DNA of 64,000 nt from Enterobacter sp. R4-368 (GCF_000410515.1 NC_021500.1:558001-622000), one strand, 5' to 3'. Shown: positions 26,782-36,836, numbered from the stretch's first letter. Program-made: numbers and translations. The notes: generated by a model not told the origin, from the letters alone.

Positions 26782-27837
26782 TCAGTGCGAGTAGATCTGG
26801 TTTTTTCCCAGCCGTTTAGCCTGGTAAAGCGCGTCGTCTGCGGCTTTTAACCAGTCGGTAACACTGTGCATTTCCGGTAGCGCGCTGGCGATACCGATGC
26901 TCAACGTACATTTGAACGCATGCTCCTGCATCACTGTCATTACCGCAGCCGCATCCATGATCCGGGTTGCCACCGCATACGCCTCTTCGGCTGGCGTATC
27001 GGGCAATAAAATCACAAATTCATCGCCACCGAGGCGCGCGGGCGTGTCCGTTGTGCGGGTGGCAATATGCAAAATTTTCGACACGGTGACCAGTAATGCA
27101 TCGCCAATTTTATGACCAAAGCGGTCATTCACCTCTTTAAAATTATCAATATCGATAAACATCAACGAGGAGTGGCGCGGCGTCACGTGCAGTTTTTCCA
27201 GCTCGTACTGGATCCGTTTTTCCAGCAGGCGGCGATTGGCGATATCAAGCAAAGGATCCATCATCGCAATACGCTCAAGCTCGCGGCTTTTTATCCGCAG
27301 TCTGACGGCAATGCTGTCGGTAAGTGCGCTAAGCGCCAGGATATAGATGCCGATGAGCGGCAACGTAGCGAACATCGTCCGCTGTGTCACCTGCAACTCC
27401 AGCGGTAAACCGAGCGCCAGCCAGGTAAGTAAGAACGCCGCAAGCATGGCCAGTGCTGCTTTACGCATCAGCACAAACCCGCCCGCCGATAAGCGGTCAG
27501 AGAGCAAAATGGTGGCAATCACCACCGAAGGCAGCGGGTTGACCGCCATTAGCGCAATCCAGAACCCGCCTGCGCCAGCGTCAAAGACCAGGTGTTGATG
27601 TTCAATTCGCAGCGGCATCTGCGCGTTGCGTGCGCGCAAAAACGCGACGGTAGGCCATAAAAAGGCATTGGCGCACAGCAACGCCACGCTCCATAAGGGG
27701 CGCTGCAGTTCAAGAAGGACGGAAAGAATGGGGAAAAAGCAGAGTAGCGTTCCCAGCATACGCATCAGGTACATCCGCCTGGCAAAACGCCTGCCTGGGA
27801 TCCGCTCGTGTTTATTCAAATTATCCGATCCGCTCAT
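26782..27837 (-). CDS. MASE2-GGDEF diguanylate cyclase
   Basis: A 351-residue inner-membrane cyclase. The N-terminal half (about 15-180) is a MASE2-type membrane sensor, starting RRMYLMRMLGTLLCFFPI, as in DgcC/AdrA and DgcT. The GGDEF domain has LGGDEFVILL, with RTTD as an intact I-site five residues before it. DgcC-type enzymes feed cellulose synthesis, but which output this one serves cannot be read from sequence. The neighbours are two further cyclases. Confidence 0.9.
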   Translation of the reverse strand: MSGSDNLNKHERIPGRRFARRMYLMRMLGTLLCFFPILSVLLELQRPLWSVALLCANAFLWPTVAFLRARNAQMPLRIEHQHLVFDAGAGGFWIALMAVNPLPSVVIATILLSDRLSAGGFVLMRKAALAMLAAFLLTWLALGLPLELQVTQRTMFATLPLIGIYILALSALTDSIAVRLRIKSRELERIAMMDPLLDIANRRLLEKRIQYELEKLHVTPRHSSLMFIDIDNFKEVNDRFGHKIGDALLVTVSKILHIATRTTDTPARLGGDEFVILLPDTPAEEAYAVATRIMDAAAVMTVMQEHAFKCTLSIGIASALPEMHSVTDWLKAADDALYQAKRLGKNQIYSH

Positions 27838-27964
27838 AACGCGATGATTCCGCTACGTATACGCAATAATAGTATTGACGATAAAAATTAGTAGCAAGCA
27901 ATTTAATAAGTTATCGATATTAATTGCCGCTATCGTCATCACCCGCTGCGACACGGGCGGGAAA

Positions 27965-29407
27965 TTATCCGCCAATAGCGCTTCCCGCCATTTCCGGCGC
28001 GTTATGTTGAGCATCTGTCGTGCAGTTACGCCCGCGTTTTTTCGAGCGGTAGAGATTTTCATCCGCCACCGCCAGGAGCGCATTGAACGTTGCCGTTAAT
28101 TGCCCGGCATCGGCTTTACCATGGCTGATACCAATACTGACGGTTAAATGCAGCGTCTGTTGCTGCCAGTTAAACGGATACTGCGCCACTTTTTCGCGCA
28201 GCGTTTCCGCCAGGTGTTTACCTTCACTGGCGTCCTGCGTTGTCGCCACGACAGCGAACTCCTCCCCGCCCATGCGGGCGAGCACACCGCGCGTGCCCAG
28301 CGCCTGCTGTACTTTTCGCGCAAAGGAGGTCAGCACCCGGTCGCCACATTCGTGGCCGTAGCTGTCATTGACACTTTTGAAGTAATCAATATCCAGCAAC
28401 ATCACGGTGATGTGTTTGTCGGCAAAGCGTTTTGCGTCGCGGTTTAACACCTCATACAAACCCGAGCGCGAGTAAACGCGGGTCAGGAAATCGAAATCGG
28501 CGCGCAGGGAAACCTGGCGCATCAGGCGGTTTATCGCCTCAACACTGACCGAGACAATCACCGGGCAAATGGCCATGGTGGCAATCCCCAGGCGCGCGGA
28601 AAACATATGCGGGATCTGCAGCGGTGAACTGACGAAAATATTGATATGGCCGCTGGCGACAAGGATTATCTCCAGCCCGCCGGTCAGCAGCGTCACCAGA
28701 CATGTCAGCGGCAGCGAGTAACGCACCGCACACCAGATCAGCGCCGGGAGCGGAAACGCCAGGCTGCCTGCGCCGCCAATCGCGACCGAGGCGACAATCG
28801 ATACGCCAACGGCAAGCACCGGCATTACATTGCGCATCTCGATGTTCAGCGGTTTACGCGGCCAGCTCATGGTCAGCATACAGGGCAGGATCAGCACGCC
28901 TGTTGAGAACTGCTCGCCAAACCAGTCGGCCAGCAGCAGGCCAAACCCCTGACCATTGATCCCCACGGAGCCCAGCGCGCCAAAAAACGCACACAGCAGC
29001 GCGGCAAGCAGACAGTAGCCAAAGAGTTTCAGCGCGTTAACCGGCTCCGGCGCTTTGGTCATCTGGTTACGTTCAAGCCCGATAAGCTGCGCCATGGTGA
29101 TAATAAACACCATATTGGAGAAGTTGATAATCAGCGACGCCATACCCCAGGACGTGGTGATGGCGTCATACACCAGCATGGCAACATAGCTAATCAGGTA
29201 GTAATGCCAGCGCTGCAACCAGGCATAACGCGCGAAAACACCGGCCATCACCGCATTAAGCGGCCAGAAGAGGGAAAGCTCTTCGACCAGGCGCATCATC
29301 GCGCCCAGCAAATAAAACAGCGTTGTCAGGATAAACACCATGACCGCATTGGTGTACGGCGTCTCTTTCCGAAAAGGACGGAAAGGGGATGAAAAAAGTG
29401 CACGCAT
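27965..29407 (-). CDS. dgcF: Membrane-bound diguanylate cyclase, DgcF (YneF)-like
   Basis: A 480-residue cyclase with an N-terminal MASE1-like region of about eight membrane helices (about 20-300) and a C-terminal GGDEF domain with ARMGGEEFAVVA, an active variant. The inhibitory I-site is absent: the RxxD position reads RGVL, so feedback control should be lost. Its position beside yneG-glsB matches E. coli yneF (dgcF). ATG 29407 is chosen; a TTG one codon upstream is the alternative. Confidence 0.82.
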   Translation of the reverse strand: MRALFSSPFRPFRKETPYTNAVMVFILTTLFYLLGAMMRLVEELSLFWPLNAVMAGVFARYAWLQRWHYYLISYVAMLVYDAITTSWGMASLIINFSNMVFIITMAQLIGLERNQMTKAPEPVNALKLFGYCLLAALLCAFFGALGSVGINGQGFGLLLADWFGEQFSTGVLILPCMLTMSWPRKPLNIEMRNVMPVLAVGVSIVASVAIGGAGSLAFPLPALIWCAVRYSLPLTCLVTLLTGGLEIILVASGHINIFVSSPLQIPHMFSARLGIATMAICPVIVSVSVEAINRLMRQVSLRADFDFLTRVYSRSGLYEVLNRDAKRFADKHITVMLLDIDYFKSVNDSYGHECGDRVLTSFARKVQQALGTRGVLARMGGEEFAVVATTQDASEGKHLAETLREKVAQYPFNWQQQTLHLTVSIGISHGKADAGQLTATFNALLAVADENLYRSKKRGRNCTTDAQHNAPEMAGSAIGG

Positions 29408-29478
29408 CAAATCTCAATCCATATCACTAACGTTGGCTATCGGCCCGCAACACGCGGCGCTGGCTTACACGGCGCTTA

Positions 29479-29841
29479 TCAGCGCGGCGCATTCATCTGC
29501 ATTACCAGCCACTGGTAAATCACCGCAACAATGTAGTGTTGTTGCGATTCAGTTAGCGCCTGACCATGCGGGATGTTGTGCCACTTTTCCAGACATCCCC
29601 GACAGCAGGTAGCCGTGGCATGCTGAGCGATAAATACCGGGTGGCCGCGCATCGGCGTCTGTTTGCCATCATTTTGTGGGTACGCTGGCGCAAGGCGTTT
29701 AGCAACGAAATCCGCCGCGTGGGAAGCAATCACTTCCGCACCTTTATCCAGACAGTACTGGCGCTCTTTCACCCCGAGGCGAAAACGCGAACGGAATGTT
29801 GACCGTCCCAGCCGGGCAAACAACGGCGCGAAATCATTCAT
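29479..29841 (-). CDS. yneG: YneG, DUF4186 protein
   Basis: A 120-residue protein of unknown function (DUF4186; E. coli YneG has about 119). It contains several conserved cysteines and histidines, including CLDKGAEVIASHAADF, HPVFIAQHATATCCRGC and WHNIPHG, which suggests metal binding. Its ATG overlaps the glsB stop by one base (TGATG), so it is translationally coupled to the glutaminase. No function is assigned. Confidence 0.85.
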   Translation of the reverse strand: MNDFAPLFARLGRSTFRSRFRLGVKERQYCLDKGAEVIASHAADFVAKRLAPAYPQNDGKQTPMRGHPVFIAQHATATCCRGCLEKWHNIPHGQALTESQQHYIVAVIYQWLVMQMNAPR

Positions 29842-30767
29842 CAATAGACCGATCTCCCCAGTTTTCGCGTTAACGCTTCCAGCACCGCAACACCAGCCAG
29901 TGAGTTGCCCGCTTCATCCAGCTCCGGGCTCCAGACCGCAATTGCCATCTCATGCGGCACAATGGCGACGATCCCGCCGCCGACGCCGGATTTCGCCGGT
30001 AAGCCGACGCGCCAGGCAAACTCCCCGGCGTTCTGGTACATGCCGCTGGTCGCCATCAGGGCATTAATCTGCCGCGCCTGCATCGGCGTCACCACCGGCG
30101 CCACCTGCTGGGCGCTGTGTCCGCCATCGGCGAGGAATAAAAAAGTGCGCGACAATTCGGCACAGCTCATTTTGAGCGCGCAATAGTGGAAGTAGTTCTG
30201 TAACACGGTGGCGACATCGTTATGAAAATTACCGAAGGACTTCATCAGCCAGGCAATGGCCATATTGCGGGCGGAGTGCTCGAATTCAGATCGCGCGACC
30301 ATGCTGTCGTAGGCAATATCCGGCGCGGCGCAGAGTTTGCGCACAATTTCCAGCATGCGCTGGCGCGGCGCGCTAAGGCGGCTTTGCAGCATATCGCACA
30401 CCACCAGCGCCCCGGCATTGATAAAGGGATTACGCGGCTTGCCCTGCTCGATTTCAAGCTGTAACAAGGAGTTAAACGGTTGACCGGAGGGATCTTTGCC
30501 CACCCGCTGCCAGATCTCCTCTTCCGCGTAGTGGTTCATCGCCACCACCAGACTCAGCACTTTGGAAATTGATTGAATTGAGAAACGCTCGTCGGCATCG
30601 CCCGCCTGGAAGTGTTCGCCCTGCACGGTGCTGATGGCAATGCCCAATTTGTTGCCGCTCACCGACGCCAGCGCCGGAATATAATCCGCAACCTTGCCGC
30701 GCCCCAACAGCGGGCGTACCTCAGCAAGCACCGCCTCCAGTACGCCGTTATCCATCACCGTTGCCAC
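29841..30767 (-). CDS. glsB: Glutaminase 2, GlsB
   Basis: GlsB hydrolyses L-glutamine to glutamate and ammonia. The 308-residue protein shows the beta-lactamase-like serine glutaminase motifs: the nucleophile in [13 protein letters not shown] (SxxK), [11 protein letters not shown], and [17 protein letters not shown] near the end. The start is a GTG with GGAG five bases upstream, giving MATVMDN, aligned with the E. coli start. It is followed by yneG in the E. coli order and may supply ammonium or acid resistance. Confidence 0.95.
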   Translation of the reverse strand: MATVMDNGVLEAVLAEVRPLLGRGKVADYIPALASVSGNKLGIAISTVQGEHFQAGDADERFSIQSISKVLSLVVAMNHYAEEEIWQRVGKDPSGQPFNSLLQLEIEQGKPRNPFINAGALVVCDMLQSRLSAPRQRMLEIVRKLCAAPDIAYDSMVARSEFEHSARNMAIAWLMKSFGNFHNDVATVLQNYFHYCALKMSCAELSRTFLFLADGGHSAQQVAPVVTPMQARQINALMATSGMYQNAGEFAWRVGLPAKSGVGGGIVAIVPHEMAIAVWSPELDEAGNSLAGVAVLEALTRKLGRSVY

Positions 30768-30832
30768 TCTGACTCCTTGCTACCCACAGGCCAAAAATGG
30801 CCTGCGAGTATAACAGAGGCGAATACGTTGCG

Positions 30833-32422
30833 TCAGGCAGGAAGTCGAAAACGCGCAACCGCTTGCATCAACTGATGAGAATCGTTGTGCAATTTTTCCG
30901 ACGCTTCGGTGGCCGTCGAGACCAGTTCCCCGGTGCGGCGGGCAACGTTGTTAAGCGAGTGCAGGCGGCGCGTCATTTTGTGAATGCTGTCGCCCTGGCT
31001 GAGGGTGGCGGCAGAAATTTCGCTCAGTACGCCGCTTAAATGCCCGACCAGCCCGGTGACCTGCTGCAGGTTATCCTCAAGGCGGCTCACCGCCTGGGTG
31101 CCGTCGTTGATGCCCTGTAAGGAGTGATTGATCAATTGCTGAATGGTTTGCGTGGAGTGGCTGCTCTTGCGCGCCAGCAGCCCCACTTCTTTCGCCACCA
31201 CCGCGAAGCCGCGACCGTGGTTGCCGGCATGCGCCGCTTCAATCGCCGCGTTCAGCGCCAGAATATTGGTCTGGAAAGCGACACCATCAATCATCGCTAC
31301 AATGTTGCGCATCTCCGCCGAACGCTCGACAATCTCGCGCATTGATTGATTCACCGTATCCATCATTCGATCGCCACCAGCGGCCACTTCCCGCGCCTCA
31401 TCGGCTTGTTTGCGCGCCTGCTCAGCAAAACCGGTATTACCTTCCACATGGGATTCCAGCGTGGCGATATGCTCGGTCACATCCGCCAATTCCTGCGCCT
31501 GTTTCGCCGACTGCTGATACAGCGACTGGTTGTCCTCAGCGAGGCGGCGAATGGTATCGACCATCGACGAGGTGGCGTCGCTGACTTGCATCACCAGTTG
31601 CTGCAACCCTTGCTGCATGGTGCCGATGCTGAGGCCGAGCTGGTCAACTTCTCGGTTAAAGCGTTTCACCGGCGGAAGCGGTGTACCCAGATCGCCTGCC
31701 GCCAGGATATTGATATGTGCTATCAGGCTGCGCAGCGGGGTAATTACCCAGCGCGACATGGCAAACCAGACCAGCACCGCAATCACCACCAGCAGCGCTG
31801 GCACCAGCACAAACACATGCTGTAATTGCGCAAGGTTCGCCATCAGCGCCTGGCGTCCCTGCTCGGCGCGCGCTTCGCTGGCCTGCTGGAAACGGGCATA
31901 GTTGTCATTGAAATCAGCCTGGAACGCCTGCGCCGGCACGGCGAAGAAGGCGTCAATCGACTGGGTTTTCACCAGCCCGTCGGCCTGCTCTTTTAACGCG
32001 CCGTAGAAAAGCTGATAGCTGTTAATCAGCGCCTCATCTCTAGGCGGGTTGAGCGCCAGCCACGCTTGCCAGGCCTTTTGCGAGGTCTCCAGGGCCTTAT
32101 GGGTTTCATCCATCAGGCTGTGCCAGCTCCCTTCCGAGCCGGTTTCTTTATCCTGCATAAAATAGACGCCCGCCCGGTTGAGCAGATCGCTTGCCGTCAG
32201 GAGCGCAATGCGCGCTTCATCGACCCGAACCTGTTGCAGGTGCGCTTGCTGGTTGAGTTGCTCATTATGCTGGGCGTTATGGAGTGACGCGGAAAGGACA
32301 AACGAGGAGGCGATTTGCAGGGCCGAAAACAAGCCAATAATGCAGAAAATCCCGGCGAGCAAACCAAACTGTCGTGGAGAAACACGCCGCAAAATACGGC
32401 GGAAAATTTGCTTTAAGTTCAT
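30833..32422 (-). CDS. Methyl-accepting chemotaxis protein
   Basis: A 529-residue chemoreceptor. TM1 is about residues 18-42, the periplasmic domain (about 43-200) has a long helical Tar-like bundle, TM2 lies about 203-225, and HAMP and a signalling domain follow. The tip reads [20 protein letters not shown], canonical. The C-terminus VARFRLPA has no CheR-docking pentapeptide. It sits between glsB and sad, which are neighbours in E. coli, so it looks like an insertion into that order. Confidence 0.9.
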   Translation of the reverse strand: MNLKQIFRRILRRVSPRQFGLLAGIFCIIGLFSALQIASSFVLSASLHNAQHNEQLNQQAHLQQVRVDEARIALLTASDLLNRAGVYFMQDKETGSEGSWHSLMDETHKALETSQKAWQAWLALNPPRDEALINSYQLFYGALKEQADGLVKTQSIDAFFAVPAQAFQADFNDNYARFQQASEARAEQGRQALMANLAQLQHVFVLVPALLVVIAVLVWFAMSRWVITPLRSLIAHINILAAGDLGTPLPPVKRFNREVDQLGLSIGTMQQGLQQLVMQVSDATSSMVDTIRRLAEDNQSLYQQSAKQAQELADVTEHIATLESHVEGNTGFAEQARKQADEAREVAAGGDRMMDTVNQSMREIVERSAEMRNIVAMIDGVAFQTNILALNAAIEAAHAGNHGRGFAVVAKEVGLLARKSSHSTQTIQQLINHSLQGINDGTQAVSRLEDNLQQVTGLVGHLSGVLSEISAATLSQGDSIHKMTRRLHSLNNVARRTGELVSTATEASEKLHNDSHQLMQAVARFRLPA

Positions 32423-32497
32423 GATATTCTTCTATAACCACAAAGTTGCCGTGAGTCTACAAAAGGATCATGACAGGTCCATGACAGCCAGCAATGA

Positions 32498-32516
32498 CGC
32501 GCCCCGCCGGGGCGCG
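32498..32516. terminator. GC-rich hairpin after sad
   Basis: CGCGCCCC (32498-32505) pairs with GGGGCGCG (32509-32516) across a 3-nt loop, 7 bp beyond the sad stop. No long T-run follows on the minus strand. Confidence 0.45.
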
Positions 32517-32522
32517 TTTAGC

Positions 32523-33911
32523 TTACAGACGATCTTTCCACACCGTCTGGATATTGCAAAACTCATGCAGACCGAAGTGGGAAAGCTCGCGGCCAAAACC
32601 ACTTTTTTTCACGCCGCCAAAGGCCACGCGGGCATCGCTGGCGCTGTAGCCGTTGATAAACACACCGCCGCACTCAAGCTGTTCGGCAAAACGTTGCGCC
32701 TGCGCAGGATCGGCGGTAAAGACGGTAGCCGACAAGCCGAAATCACTGTTGTTTGCCAACGCCAGCGCATGCTGTGCATCACGTGCGGTCGAGATAGCGG
32801 CGACCGGGCCAAACAGCTCCTGGCGAAACGCGGTCATCTCTGGTGTCACACCGCTCAGTACGGTGGCCGGGTAGTAATTCCCCTCACCCGCCAGTTTCTC
32901 ACCGCCCAGCAGCAACGTTGCGCCCTCGTTGATACTGGCTTCGACCTGCGCATGCAGCTCGTCACGCAGATCAAAGCGCGCCATCGGCCCGAGATAATGC
33001 TCTTCTTCGTCCGGTGCGCCCTGCTTTAACGCGGCGGCGGCGGCAACAAATTTCTCCGTAAAGGCCTGCGCAATGCCCTCTTCGACGATAAAACGTTTGG
33101 CGGCGGCGCAGACCTGTCCGGTGTTCTGGTAACGCCCTGCTACCGCGGCCTTCACCGCCAGTTCAAGATCCGCATCGTTGAGCACAATAAAGGGATCAGA
33201 ACCACCGAGTTCAAGGACGCATTTTTTCAGCGCCGCCCCGGCCTGCGCACCAATAGCCGCTCCCGCACGCACGCTGCCGGTCACGGTAATGGCGGCGATG
33301 CGCGGATCGTTAATCGCCTGGCTCACACCGTCATTGGTGGCATTCACCCAGCCAAAAACACCCTGCGGAACGCCGGCCTCAGCGAAGATCTCACCTATTA
33401 ACGCCGCGCAACCCAGCACGTTTGGCGCATGTTTAAGCAGGTAGCTGTTGCCCGCCAACAGGATCGGTACCGCACCGCGCAGCACCTGCCACAGTGGGAA
33501 GTTCCATGGCATCACCGCCAGAATCGGTCCCAGCGGGCGGTACTCAATGGTTGCCCGCTGCTGTTCGACCTGCGTCGGCTCACTGCCAAGCATCGCCGGA
33601 CCATGATCCGCGTACCAGTCACACAGCGCGGCTGATTTATTCACTTCCGCGCGCGCCTGCAAAATCGGTTTGCCCATCTCCTGGCGGATCATCTGCGCCA
33701 TCTCTTCCCCGCGTTTGCGCAGCGCATCGCCGAGGCGACGTAAGGTTTGCGCACGTTCGCTGAGCGGCAACAGCCGCCACTGGCGATAACCGCTGGTAGC
33801 CAGTTCAATTGCCGTATCGACCTCTTCACGGCTGGCCCAGGGGGTTGCGCGCAGGGTTTCACCGGTGGCCGGGTTGATGGAAAGCGCGTGCGTGATTGAG
33901 GAAACAGGCAT
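32523..33911 (-). CDS. sad: Succinate-semialdehyde dehydrogenase Sad (YneI)
   Basis: Sad oxidises succinate semialdehyde to succinate with NAD(P)+, linking GABA and related amines to the TCA cycle. Its 462 residues equal the E. coli length. Catalytic features are ELGGSDPFIVL (general base Glu), NTGQVCAAAKRFIV (catalytic Cys) and PWNFPLWQVLRGA. The start at 33911 (MPVSSITHALSINP) is preferred; 30 codons further upstream extend into the regulatory region. It is divergent from yneJ, 104 bp apart. Confidence 0.94.
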   Translation of the reverse strand: MPVSSITHALSINPATGETLRATPWASREEVDTAIELATSGYRQWRLLPLSERAQTLRRLGDALRKRGEEMAQMIRQEMGKPILQARAEVNKSAALCDWYADHGPAMLGSEPTQVEQQRATIEYRPLGPILAVMPWNFPLWQVLRGAVPILLAGNSYLLKHAPNVLGCAALIGEIFAEAGVPQGVFGWVNATNDGVSQAINDPRIAAITVTGSVRAGAAIGAQAGAALKKCVLELGGSDPFIVLNDADLELAVKAAVAGRYQNTGQVCAAAKRFIVEEGIAQAFTEKFVAAAAALKQGAPDEEEHYLGPMARFDLRDELHAQVEASINEGATLLLGGEKLAGEGNYYPATVLSGVTPEMTAFRQELFGPVAAISTARDAQHALALANNSDFGLSATVFTADPAQAQRFAEQLECGGVFINGYSASDARVAFGGVKKSGFGRELSHFGLHEFCNIQTVWKDRL

Positions 33912-34015
33912 AAATACTCCGCTAAATGTGTTCAGGACTTGCGCAAGGATGACGCAATTTGTTATTTCTGAAAACTGAATAATATTAACCACTCTGTTCA
34001 CAAAGAGAGAATGGC

Positions 34016-34894
34016 ATGGACTTAACCCAGCTTGAGATGTTTAACGCCGTGGCGCAGACCGGCAGCATTACCCAGGCGGCGCAGAAGGTGCACCGCGTGC
34101 CGTCGAACCTGACGACGCGCATTCGCCAGCTGGAGTCCGATCTCGGCGTGGATCTGTTTATCCGCGAAAACCAGCGCCTGCGCCTTTCTCCCGCCGGGCA
34201 CAGTTTTTTGCGCTACAGCCAGCAGATCCTCGCGCTGGTCGATGAAGCGCGGATGGTGGTCGCCGGTGATGAACCGCAAGGGCTGTTCTCGCTCGGCGCG
34301 CTGGAAAGCACCGCTGCGGTGCGCATTCCGGCGACGCTGGCGCAGTACAACCAGCGCTATCCGCGCATTCAGTTCGACCTCGCCACCGGCCCTTCCGGCA
34401 CCATGATCGATGGTGTGCTGGAGGGGCGGCTAAGCGCGGCGTTTGTTGACGGCCCGATTATGCATCCCGGCCTGGAAGGCATTCCGGTTTACCGCGAAGA
34501 GATGATGATCGTCGCGCCTGTCGGCCATGAGGTGATTACCCATGCGGCTCAGGTAAACGGCGCCAGCATTTACGCGTTTCGCGCCAACTGCTCCTACCGC
34601 CGCCATTTTGAAAGCTGGTTTCACGCCGATCGCGCCACACCCGGTAAAATTCACGAGATGGAGTCTTACCACGGCATGCTGGCATGCGTGATTGCCGGAG
34701 CGGGCCTGGCGCTGATCCCGCGCAGTATGCTGGAAAGCATGCCCGGTCATCACCAGGTGGAAGCCTGGCCGCTGGCGGAGAACTGGCGCTGGCTCACCAC
34801 CTGGCTGGTGTGGCGGCGCGGCGCGAAAACCCGCCATCTGGAGGCGTTTATTGCCCTGCTGAATGCGGCTCCGCAACCAGCGACTTCTGCATAA
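34016..34894 (+). CDS. yneJ: LysR-family regulator YneJ (PtrR-like)
   Basis: A 292-residue LysR regulator with N-terminal helix-turn-helix ([20 protein letters not shown] through [10 protein letters not shown]) and an effector-binding domain. It is divergent from sad, as in E. coli, where YneJ (PtrR) represses sad and responds to putrescine catabolism. The 3' end overlaps the convergent GNAT gene by 47 bp. Confidence 0.9.
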   Translation: MDLTQLEMFNAVAQTGSITQAAQKVHRVPSNLTTRIRQLESDLGVDLFIRENQRLRLSPAGHSFLRYSQQILALVDEARMVVAGDEPQGLFSLGALESTAAVRIPATLAQYNQRYPRIQFDLATGPSGTMIDGVLEGRLSAAFVDGPIMHPGLEGIPVYREEMMIVAPVGHEVITHAAQVNGASIYAFRANCSYRRHFESWFHADRATPGKIHEMESYHGMLACVIAGAGLALIPRSMLESMPGHHQVEAWPLAENWRWLTTWLVWRRGAKTRHLEAFIALLNAAPQPATSA

Positions 34895-35327
34895 AAATAC
34901 TCAGCGGATCGGCGCTGTACGGCGCGAAAGGCTCACATATTTGGTAACCGCAGCGCTGATACAGTTTCACTGCCGCGTGCTGTTCAATGCCGGTTTCCAG
35001 CCGCAAGGTATGACACGATTTCCCGGCGGCTGCCTGCTCCAGCGCCGCGAGCAATTTTTCCCCCAACCGCTGGCCGCGATGGCGGGGATCGATAAACACC
35101 CGTTTCATCTCGCCGCTGCCGTCGTGGTTGAGCACCACTGCGCCGCAGCCGACGGCCTCGTCGTGATGCACAATTTTGCGCAAAATCAGCGTTCCGGCAG
35201 GTAATGCCGCGAGATCAAGCAGATGGTTACTCTCTGCCGGGTAAAGTGCGCTCTGGTAGGCGTCCAGAGCAGCGATCAGCGCAATCAGATCCGGTTGCGT
35301 GGCCGCGGCATCAACAATGCGGTACAT
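34848..35327 (-). CDS. GNAT-family N-acetyltransferase
   Basis: A 159-residue acetyltransferase with the acetyl-CoA motif [20 protein letters not shown] (about residues 74-93) and the C-terminal [17 protein letters not shown] typical of PhnO/YsnE-type GNAT proteins. The substrate is unknown. It overlaps yneJ tail to tail by 47 bp. Confidence 0.87.
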   Translation of the reverse strand: MYRIVDAAATQPDLIALIAALDAYQSALYPAESNHLLDLAALPAGTLILRKIVHHDEAVGCGAVVLNHDGSGEMKRVFIDPRHRGQRLGEKLLAALEQAAAGKSCHTLRLETGIEQHAAVKLYQRCGYQICEPFAPYSADPLSIFMQKSLVAEPHSAGQ

Positions 35328-35391
35328 AGCAGGCTCCTTGTTATTAGCCTGTTAAAAATAAACAAGAATTTGCTACCGCCGTCATATGAAT

Positions 35392-35438
35392 AACCTATAG
35401 CTACGCCTCCTGAGATTGCGCTCCTGAGAATATAGGTT
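35392..35438. repeat. Nested inverted and direct repeats upstream of the lactate dehydrogenase gene
   Basis: AACCTATA (35392-35399) and TATAGGTT (35431-35438) form a perfect inverted repeat. Between them CTCCTGAGA occurs twice (35407-35415 and 35421-35429), 14 bp apart. This looks like an operator for a dimeric regulator with a loop, 40-86 bp before the start codon. Confidence 0.5.
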
Positions 35439-35477
35439 GTACCTTACGCAACATACGATGCAGAAAATGGAATACTC

Positions 35478-36422
35478 ATGAACACCAAAGCCCGGAAAGT
35501 GATGATTATTGGCACAGGCAATGTCGGCGCATCTGCTGCTTATGCCCTGCTGAACCAGAACATTTGTGAAGAGTTAATTCTGGTGGATTTAGACCAGCAA
35601 CGGGTGGAAGGCCACGCCCAGGATCTGGCGGATGCCGCCGCATATATGCCCGGAATGATGACCATTTCCACCCGCCCGGTTGAAGATTGCGCGGATGTGG
35701 ATATTGCGGTGATCACCGTTTCCGGCGGCGCGTTAAAGCCAGGGCAAACCCGCCTTGATGAGCTGGCCAACACCGCGCGGATCGTTAAAAATATTGTGCC
35801 ATCCATGATGGCAAACGGTTTTAACGGCATTTTTCTGGTGGCGACCAACCCGTGCGACATCATTACCTGGCAGGTGTGGAAACTTTCCGGGCTTCCGCGC
35901 AACCAGGTGATTGGCACCGGCGTCTGGCTGGATACCACCCGCCTACGCCGCGCGCTGGCCCAGGCGCTGGATATTGGCGCGCAAAGTATCGATGCGTTTA
36001 TCCTCGGCGAGCATGGCGACACGCAGTTTCCGGTGTGGTCGCACTCGTCGGTATACGGTTCGCCGATTGCCGATGTTTACCGGCGCAAAACCGGCCAGCG
36101 GCTGGATGTTGACGCGCTGGCCGACAAAGTACGCCGCCACGGCTTTGAGATTTACTCCCGTAAAGGCTGTACGGAGTACGGCATCGCCGGCACCATCGCC
36201 GAGATCTGCCGCAATATCTTCACCGGCAGCCACCGCGCGCTGGCAATCTCCTGCATTCTTGACGGGGAATATGGCGTCAGCGACGTGGCGATTGGCGTAC
36301 CGGCCGTGCTGGCGCAAAACGGCGTTCAGCAGATTATTGAACTGCAACTGGAAGGTGACGAAGTGGCGAAATTCAACCACTCCGCCGAAGTTATCAAAGC
36401 GAATATTGCCCGCTTGCCCTGA
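35478..36422 (+). CDS. L-lactate / L-2-hydroxyacid dehydrogenase
   Basis: A 314-residue NAD-dependent enzyme of the LDH/malate dehydrogenase family. The Rossmann motif IIGTGNVGASAAYALL is at the start, followed by VDLDQQR (NAD specificity), VATNPCDIITW, and the catalytic histidine in GEHGDTQFPVW. It should interconvert pyruvate (or a branched 2-oxo acid) and the L-hydroxy acid. L-lactate and L-2-hydroxyisocaproate dehydrogenase are both possible. It is not part of the E. coli gene order here. Confidence 0.87.
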   Translation: MNTKARKVMIIGTGNVGASAAYALLNQNICEELILVDLDQQRVEGHAQDLADAAAYMPGMMTISTRPVEDCADVDIAVITVSGGALKPGQTRLDELANTARIVKNIVPSMMANGFNGIFLVATNPCDIITWQVWKLSGLPRNQVIGTGVWLDTTRLRRALAQALDIGAQSIDAFILGEHGDTQFPVWSHSSVYGSPIADVYRRKTGQRLDVDALADKVRRHGFEIYSRKGCTEYGIAGTIAEICRNIFTGSHRALAISCILDGEYGVSDVAIGVPAVLAQNGVQQIIELQLEGDEVAKFNHSAEVIKANIARLP

Positions 36423-36801
36423 CTGGCGCCGTTAACCGGCCAGGTAACGTTGTAAGCTGCTGGCGGATCCCGGGGCTACGCTGCGTATCGGTAACGATAT
36501 CGGTCAGCGAATCGGGATTCGCCACGTTAAACCGCGACCTCGCACCATCTTTACTGCTGTCCGCCAGCGCCCCCCGGCGTTTGGCGTTAACAATCAAATC
36601 GTTTTTCAGCGCCGCTTTCTCCTCCGTCGGCGCGGAGATACCGCGCGGCAAATCCCAGCCGTTACGGCTGAAAAGCGCCAGATCCGGCCAGATATTTTGC
36701 GGCAGTTTACGCCGGTGCTCGCCAATGCAGGACTGGCTGCGCCCGCCGATGATCGTCACTTCTGTCCGTTTGAATTCCGACAGAAACAGCGCAATGAGCC
36801 G
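36394..36801 (-). pseudogene. Remnant of a DeoR-family regulator
   Basis: Reading on the minus strand, an open frame of about 136 codons resembles the C-terminal sugar-phosphate sensor of DeoR/GlpR repressors: FLSEFKRTEVTIIGGRSQS, LALFSRNGWDLPRGISAPTEEKAALK, and GALADSSKDGARS. The N-terminal helix-turn-helix is missing, and no good start codon or ribosome site precedes the fragment. It overlaps the last 29 bp of the lactate dehydrogenase gene. It is best read as a truncated regulator, perhaps once controlling that gene. Confidence 0.65.
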
Positions 36802-36836
36802 AAAGAAACTCGCCCGGCGTTACTGCCGGACGGTTT

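Noticed and set aside
32178..33029. Plus-strand open frame of 283 codons
   Set aside because: It spans the antisense of the chemoreceptor start and of sad; both opposite-strand proteins are well supported.
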